Both the position numbers and the translations under genes were made by a program. From the NCBI GenBank assembly GCA_945876015.1, contig CAMCNM010000074.1, positions 1 to 8,456 on the forward strand: a stretch of DNA of 8,456 bases, read 5' to 3'. Positions 5,518 to 8,456 of this stretch are shown here, piece after piece. The notes under the pieces are model-generated. The model did not search any database, was not told where the DNA came from, and was given only the letters and a program-made list of their open reading frames with translations. The number at the start of each line of letters is the position of its first letter. Position 1 is the stretch's first letter. This stretch comes from Gemmatimonas phototrophica. GTDB taxonomy: Bacteria; Gemmatimonadota; Gemmatimonadetes; Longimicrobiales; Gaopeijiaceae.

Positions 5518-6126
5518 TCAGGAGATCGACGAGCGGAGAAACGCTTGTAGCGTTGTCTCCGTGAACGACTGGAAACGCTCCCGTACGTCCTCGGAGCGGT
5601 CTGCGCGGAACACGTCGGCGGTACGGTGACGAGGGATCGTCGCGGTGGATGCGTCGGCTGACGCTGCGACCTCGGCCTCGACTTCAGGGTGGAACGTGAT
5701 GAAGCCGCGCCAGGAGGGCGGCTCGTGGAAGACGGAGAGTCCCGCGACCCAGCTCCGTCCCGCGTGCTGCAGACGACGGAGGTCCACGGTCACGGGCGCG
5801 GACTTCGCGGGGCCGGCTCCCTGCTCCATCTCCTCGAGATAGGGACGGCGGTGCCGTGCATAGTCCTCGGCCCAGACCTCGAACGGCGGCACCGGCAGCA
5901 CCCTCCGGCATTCCTCGAGGAGGAGCGCGAGCGGGTCGCTGATCTCACCCGTCACGCGCGCACGCGCGGATCGGTACAGCGCCCTCACTCCCTCGCGCGG
6001 CAAGAGCGCAGGGAGCGCCGCGGCCTGTTGGTTGCAGTACGCCTCGTACCGGCTGCGCAGCAGCTCCCGCGCATCGGTGGGTGTATCGAGACGTGCCGCC
6101 CCGGTGGCGGAATCGTGCGTGACCAT
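5518..6126 (-). CDS. orfC: unrecognised two-module protein, order B-A, 202 aa
   Basis: Not recognised as a named family. Module B (about 18-103): LLRSRYEAYCNQQ (22-34), a helical middle with GEISDPLALLLEE (60-72), then LPVPPFEVWAEDYARHRRPY (77-96). It matches orfA throughout and the C-terminal half of orfE. Module A (about 112-202): QHAGRSWVAGLSV (120-132), PPSWRGFITFHPE (136-148) and RTADVFRADRSEDVRERFQS (168-187), matching the N-terminal half of orfE. The ATG at 6124-6126 overlaps the orfD stop (TGATG), implying coupled translation. An open upstream extension in the same frame is Arg-rich and overlaps orfD, so it was rejected. No signal peptide or membrane helix: probably cytoplasmic. Module B looks all-helical and module A begins with beta strands; both are inferences. 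Confidence 0.8.
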   Translation of the reverse strand: MVTHDSATGAARLDTPTDARELLRSRYEAYCNQQAAALPALLPREGVRALYRSARARVTGEISDPLALLLEECRRVLPVPPFEVWAEDYARHRRPYLEEMEQGAGPAKSAPVTVDLRRLQHAGRSWVAGLSVFHEPPSWRGFITFHPEVEAEVAASADASTATIPRHRTADVFRADRSEDVRERFQSFTETTLQAFLRSSIS

Positions 6127-7028
6127 CAATGCACGACCGGGCCCGCGGCCGAAGCCCTGCGCACCACCGCGTAGCGCGCGCGCGCGCCGGGCACGTGCAG
6201 CTGAGCGAGGGTCTCGCGGCTGCCGAACGTGGTCAGCATCGGCTCCAGACTCCGGTACCGATCGGGCTCGAAGCGAGCCACGAGGTGCGCCAACCCGGAC
6301 CGAATTCCTCCAAGCGTGGCGCGGGCTTCCTCGAGGGTGAGGGGGAGAGGAAGGCGCACCTGGCAACCCGCCATGCCGGACACGGCGTGCGTCAGCCTGC
6401 GGATGTCGGCGTGCGGAAACGCCTCCATGAGAGCGGCCTCGACCTTCGGATCCTCGCGCTCACCAGCCGTTCGGAAGATCAGCGCGTTGCCGTCGTAATC
6501 GAGGTGCGCGCGCAGGATCCGGCCCGGGCCCGCCACGATGCGCACCGAGGTGCCTTCGTGGAGATCGAGGTCCCGACAGATGTCGCGGAAACCGATGCGC
6601 AGGAACGTCGCGCGGGTGAGCGGACCGAAGCCCACGCGCTCGAGCAGACGCAGCGCGAGGCGGAACGTGAACTGAGCCAGCTCGTCGCGATGACGGTCTC
6701 CGTCGCGCGAAGAGCCGCGCGCGGCGCTCGACACCATCCGTCCGAGATGCTCCAGCGTCGGCTCGTAGATCCAATCGAGCACGACCAGCTCGGAGCTCAG
6801 ATCGAGCAGCTTGACCTGGGCGCTGCCGAGATCGACCGCCTCGGCGGCCGATGCGTAGCGTCCCTCGAGCACGACGGCGAGCCCGATGTCCTGGATGCGG
6901 CCGCCGTCCGTGTCGATTTCGTGCACGTCGCGATATTGCACGACCGCGCGTGTGAGCGGCAGCTCACACACGCCAGGCACGTCGGCCATGGCTTCGGGAC
7001 GGCTTTCGGTATCGAGGGTCGGATTCAT
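6126..7028 (-). CDS. orfD: unrecognised 300-aa cytoplasmic protein
   Basis: Not recognised. The ATG at 7026-7028 has GGAG 8 nt upstream; longer in-frame starts (to 7301) read through the leader hairpin and the orfE start region, and were rejected. Visible layout: a beta-rich N-terminal part (about 20-95, with GLAVVLEGRY and VKLLDLSSELVVLDWIYEPT), a charged stretch (102-116), helices DELAQFTFRLALRLLERVGF (115-134), then LRIGFRDICRDLDLHEGTSV (143-162). A C-terminal alpha/beta part (165-280) includes LRAHLDYDGNALIFRT, CQVRLPLPL and a long helix ending near TTFGS. No catalytic motif, signal peptide or transmembrane segment is seen. It is first in an operon with orfC, overlapping it by TGATG, so the two products are likely needed together. 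The C-terminal part could be a small binding or chaperone-like fold, but that is a guess. Confidence 0.78.
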   Translation of the reverse strand: MNPTLDTESRPEAMADVPGVCELPLTRAVVQYRDVHEIDTDGGRIQDIGLAVVLEGRYASAAEAVDLGSAQVKLLDLSSELVVLDWIYEPTLEHLGRMVSSAARGSSRDGDRHRDELAQFTFRLALRLLERVGFGPLTRATFLRIGFRDICRDLDLHEGTSVRIVAGPGRILRAHLDYDGNALIFRTAGEREDPKVEAALMEAFPHADIRRLTHAVSGMAGCQVRLPLPLTLEEARATLGGIRSGLAHLVARFEPDRYRSLEPMLTTFGSRETLAQLHVPGARARYAVVRRASAAGPVVH

Positions 7029-7078
7029 CCCGAGCTCTCCATGGCTCTCGCGAAACGGCTGCCGGCTGACAGAGACAC

Positions 7079-7104
7079 GAACGGGGGCCGGCAAGCCCCC
7101 GTTC
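7079..7104 (-). promoter_or_regulatory. Perfect 10-bp stem-loop in the orfD leader
   Basis: GAACGGGGGC and GCCCCCGTTC pair perfectly around a 6-nt loop. The stem sits in the divergent orfD/orfE spacer, about 50-75 nt before the orfD ATG. If the promoter proposed at 7111-7140 is real, the transcript would begin almost exactly at the base of this hairpin, a place where such stems protect mRNA 5' ends. Without a U tract it is not a convincing terminator. Confidence 0.55.
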
Positions 7105-7110
7105 AAGCCT

Positions 7111-7140
7111 AGGATAATCATGTGTTTCCCGCAGGGGCAA
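7111..7140 (-). promoter_or_regulatory. Possible sigma70-type promoter of orfD-orfC
   Basis: Minus strand TTGCCC (7135-7140, 4/6 to TTGACA) lies 18 nt from TATCCT (7111-7116, 4/6 to TATAAT). The predicted start is near 7104. On the other strand GATAAT (7113-7118) is a 5/6 match to a -10 box facing orfE, but without a good -35, so the same bases might serve both directions. Confidence 0.3.
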
Positions 7141-7210
7141 GGCAGTTGATTCCGCCGAGGGGGTCCGACCATCTTGGCGCACCCGTCCACACCCCCTGAC
7201 CCGGACCCCC

Positions 7211-7894
7211 ATGGTCGTCCCCCTGCTGGGCGGCGAACGGCGCCGCTCCGTGTGCTTCCTCGAGCACGAGGGGCGGAGCTGGGCCTGCTTCCTGGTGACA
7301 TCGCCCGCCCCCGGAGGGGGGTGGCAGGGCCACTTCGCCTTCCGGCCCGCCGACGCCGAAAGCGAGACCGACGAGGTCCGGACCTCCGAGATCCTGCGGG
7401 AGGCCGACGAAGCCGAAGTTCAGGCCCGCGCTCGGTCGCTCGGCCGCCTACTGCTCAAGGGGCTACTCGATTCGGCCGCCCACGTGCGCGCCCGCGAACA
7501 GGGGGAGCGCCCCGAGCTCCGGCGCTGGTTCCGCGACAAGCTGGCGGCGGATGCGCGTCGCATGGAGGAGGAGCGGGGCGACGGCGAGGGAGAGCTGCCC
7601 GAGATAGAGGGGCTCCGCTCGATGTACGCCTCGTATCGGCTGGATCAGGTCGCCCATCTCATCGCGTTGGTGCGCTCGGACGACTTCGAGCGCGCGGTCG
7701 AGCGGATCGTCGAGCAGGGGACCATCGACTTCGGCTCCCGCGACCAGCTCCAGCTGGCGATGCTGGTCGTGCAGAAGATCGAGTCGCTCCTTCCCCTGCC
7801 TCCCTTCGAGGTCTGGCTCGACGACTTCCTCGCGCACCGTGACGCCTACCAGCTCTACACCCACACGCTGCATCGCGAGGGGCGTCTGCCGTGA
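7211..7894 (+). CDS. orfE: unrecognised two-module protein, order A-B, 227 aa
   Basis: Shares both modules of orfC but in reversed order. Module A (about 10-95): LEHEGRSWACFLV (17-29), GGGWQGHFAFRP (35-46), then RTSEILREADEAEVQARARS (57-76) and LLLKGLLDSA (80-89), which align with the orfC C-terminal half. A charged linker, about 96-132, includes RRMEEERGDGEGE. Module B (about 133-222): LRSMYASYRLDQVAHL (135-150), then a middle longer than in orfC, then LLPLPPFEVWLDDFLAHRDA (193-212). The ATG at 7211 has no good ribosome site, and no other ATG or GTG lies in frame upstream after the TAA at 7115. The stop overlaps the next gene's GTG (GTGA). Divergent from orfD-orfC across about 180 bp. No signal peptide. 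Function unknown. Confidence 0.8.
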   Translation: MVVPLLGGERRRSVCFLEHEGRSWACFLVTSPAPGGGWQGHFAFRPADAESETDEVRTSEILREADEAEVQARARSLGRLLLKGLLDSAAHVRAREQGERPELRRWFRDKLAADARRMEEERGDGEGELPEIEGLRSMYASYRLDQVAHLIALVRSDDFERAVERIVEQGTIDFGSRDQLQLAMLVVQKIESLLPLPPFEVWLDDFLAHRDAYQLYTHTLHREGRLP

Positions 7895-8456
7895 GTCGTG
7901 CGGCGCAGCGGTTGGGGATCAACCTGCTTCTCGCCACCATGAGCCTCGGCGTGTCGCTGGGCGCGGCGGAATGGGCCGCCCGGAGATTCGACCTGTCGAA
8001 GACGTGGGCGTCCTACGTGGACTCTCCGGTCTTCGTGTCCCCCGACATGGTGACGCCCGACGTGATCGGGTACCGGCGCCTGCCGCACGGCACCTGGGCC
8101 GGACCGTTCGGGCCCACCATCGAGACCAACCGAGACGGCTTCCGCGACGCCGAGCCGCCCGACTCGAGCACAACCGGAACGCTCCGCATCCTCTACATCG
8201 GTGATTCGGTGACCGAGGGCTACGGCGTCGAGACCGCGGAGCGTTACGCGGAGCTGCACGCCGCCGAGGTCGCCCGGGCCCTCGGGCGCGCGGTGCGGCC
8301 GATCGTGATGGCGATCGCGGGCCAGAGCACCGTGGACGAGATGGCGATCCTCTCGGGCTACGGTCTGCGCACGGGTCCCGACCTGGTCGTGCTGCAGGCC
8401 GGGTGGGGGGACGTGTTCGAGAACGGGAGCCGCCGGACCGAGTTCACCGCGCACCG
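7891..8456 (+). CDS. Membrane-anchored SGNH/GDSL-type hydrolase, 5' 188 codons (3' end off the window)
   Basis: Starts with GTG at 7891-7893, sharing GTGA with the orfE stop. An N-terminal hydrophobic segment (about 9-27, GINLLLATMSLGVSLGAAEW) suggests a membrane anchor or signal peptide with the enzyme outside the cytoplasm. The segment ETNRDGFRDAE (78-88) followed by LRILYIGDSVTEGYGV (98-113) is the layout of SGNH hydrolases. Ser106 is the predicted nucleophile of block I, and AIAGQST (141-147) supplies the block II glycine. GWGDV (171-175) stands where GxND of block III is expected, so the oxyanion Asn may be replaced. The Asp/His of block V lies beyond the edge. Such proteins act as esterases or O-acyl-transfer enzymes, often on envelope polysaccharides; the substrate is not evident here. 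Codon use is like its neighbours. Confidence 0.82.
   Translation, partial: MSRAAQRLGINLLLATMSLGVSLGAAEWAARRFDLSKTWASYVDSPVFVSPDMVTPDVIGYRRLPHGTWAGPFGPTIETNRDGFRDAEPPDSSTTGTLRILYIGDSVTEGYGVETAERYAELHAAEVARALGRAVRPIVMAIAGQSTVDEMAILSGYGLRTGPDLVVLQAGWGDVFENGSRRTEFTAH

Noticed and set aside
6129..7112. Plus-strand open frame of 327 codons opposite orfD
   Set aside because: orfD has a ribosome site, operon overlap with orfC and better codon bias; the opposite frame is His/Arg/Glu-rich with no motif.

Overview
The window reads as a high-GC bacterial chromosome fragment, with strong G/C preference at third codon positions. It holds conserved replication and housekeeping genes next to a block of small unrecognised proteins. 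The lineage cannot be fixed from this sequence alone. The recF-dciA-gyrB order and the uncharacterised paralogues would fit soil or sediment phyla such as Eisenbacteria, Gemmatimonadota or Myxococcota, but that is a guess. No phage, transposon, CRISPR, tRNA or rRNA signal was seen.

Region 1 (1-2711, minus strand) is a compact replication/repair operon: recF (GTG start), dciA (DUF721, joined to recF by a GTGA overlap) and the first 397 codons of gyrB, which runs off the left edge. A plausible extended -10 promoter lies just ahead of recF. The usual upstream partners dnaA and dnaN are absent, and no DnaA boxes were seen.

Region 2 (2844-4824, minus strand) is a second co-directional cluster: orfA, a small gene interrupted by an apparent 1-nt deletion; orfB, an unrecognised gene with a G8 tract; ssb; and an enoyl-CoA hydratase. 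Gaps are 6, 6 and 26 nt, so the four are probably co-transcribed. Hairpins follow the hydratase.

Region 3 (4942-5517) holds a small ribbon-helix-helix regulator gene (minus) preceded by an AT-richer intergenic region of about 370 bp, rich in inverted repeats, including a 12-bp-arm near-perfect palindrome.

Region 4 (5518-8456) is a divergent locus. On the minus strand, orfD (300 aa, unrecognised) and orfC (202 aa) overlap by TGATG. On the plus strand, orfE (227 aa) overlaps by GTGA a GTG-started, N-terminally anchored SGNH/GDSL-type hydrolase that runs off the right edge.

The most notable observation is a protein family inside the window. A helical module of about 90 residues ending in a PPFE[VI]W-x2-[DE][DY] motif occurs in orfA, orfC and orfE. 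In orfC and orfE it is fused to a second shared module (GRSW ... W-x-G-x-F ... RT), but in opposite order: B-A in orfC, A-B in orfE. I do not recognise either module, so this may be an undescribed two-domain system placed beside ssb and a small DNA-binding regulator.
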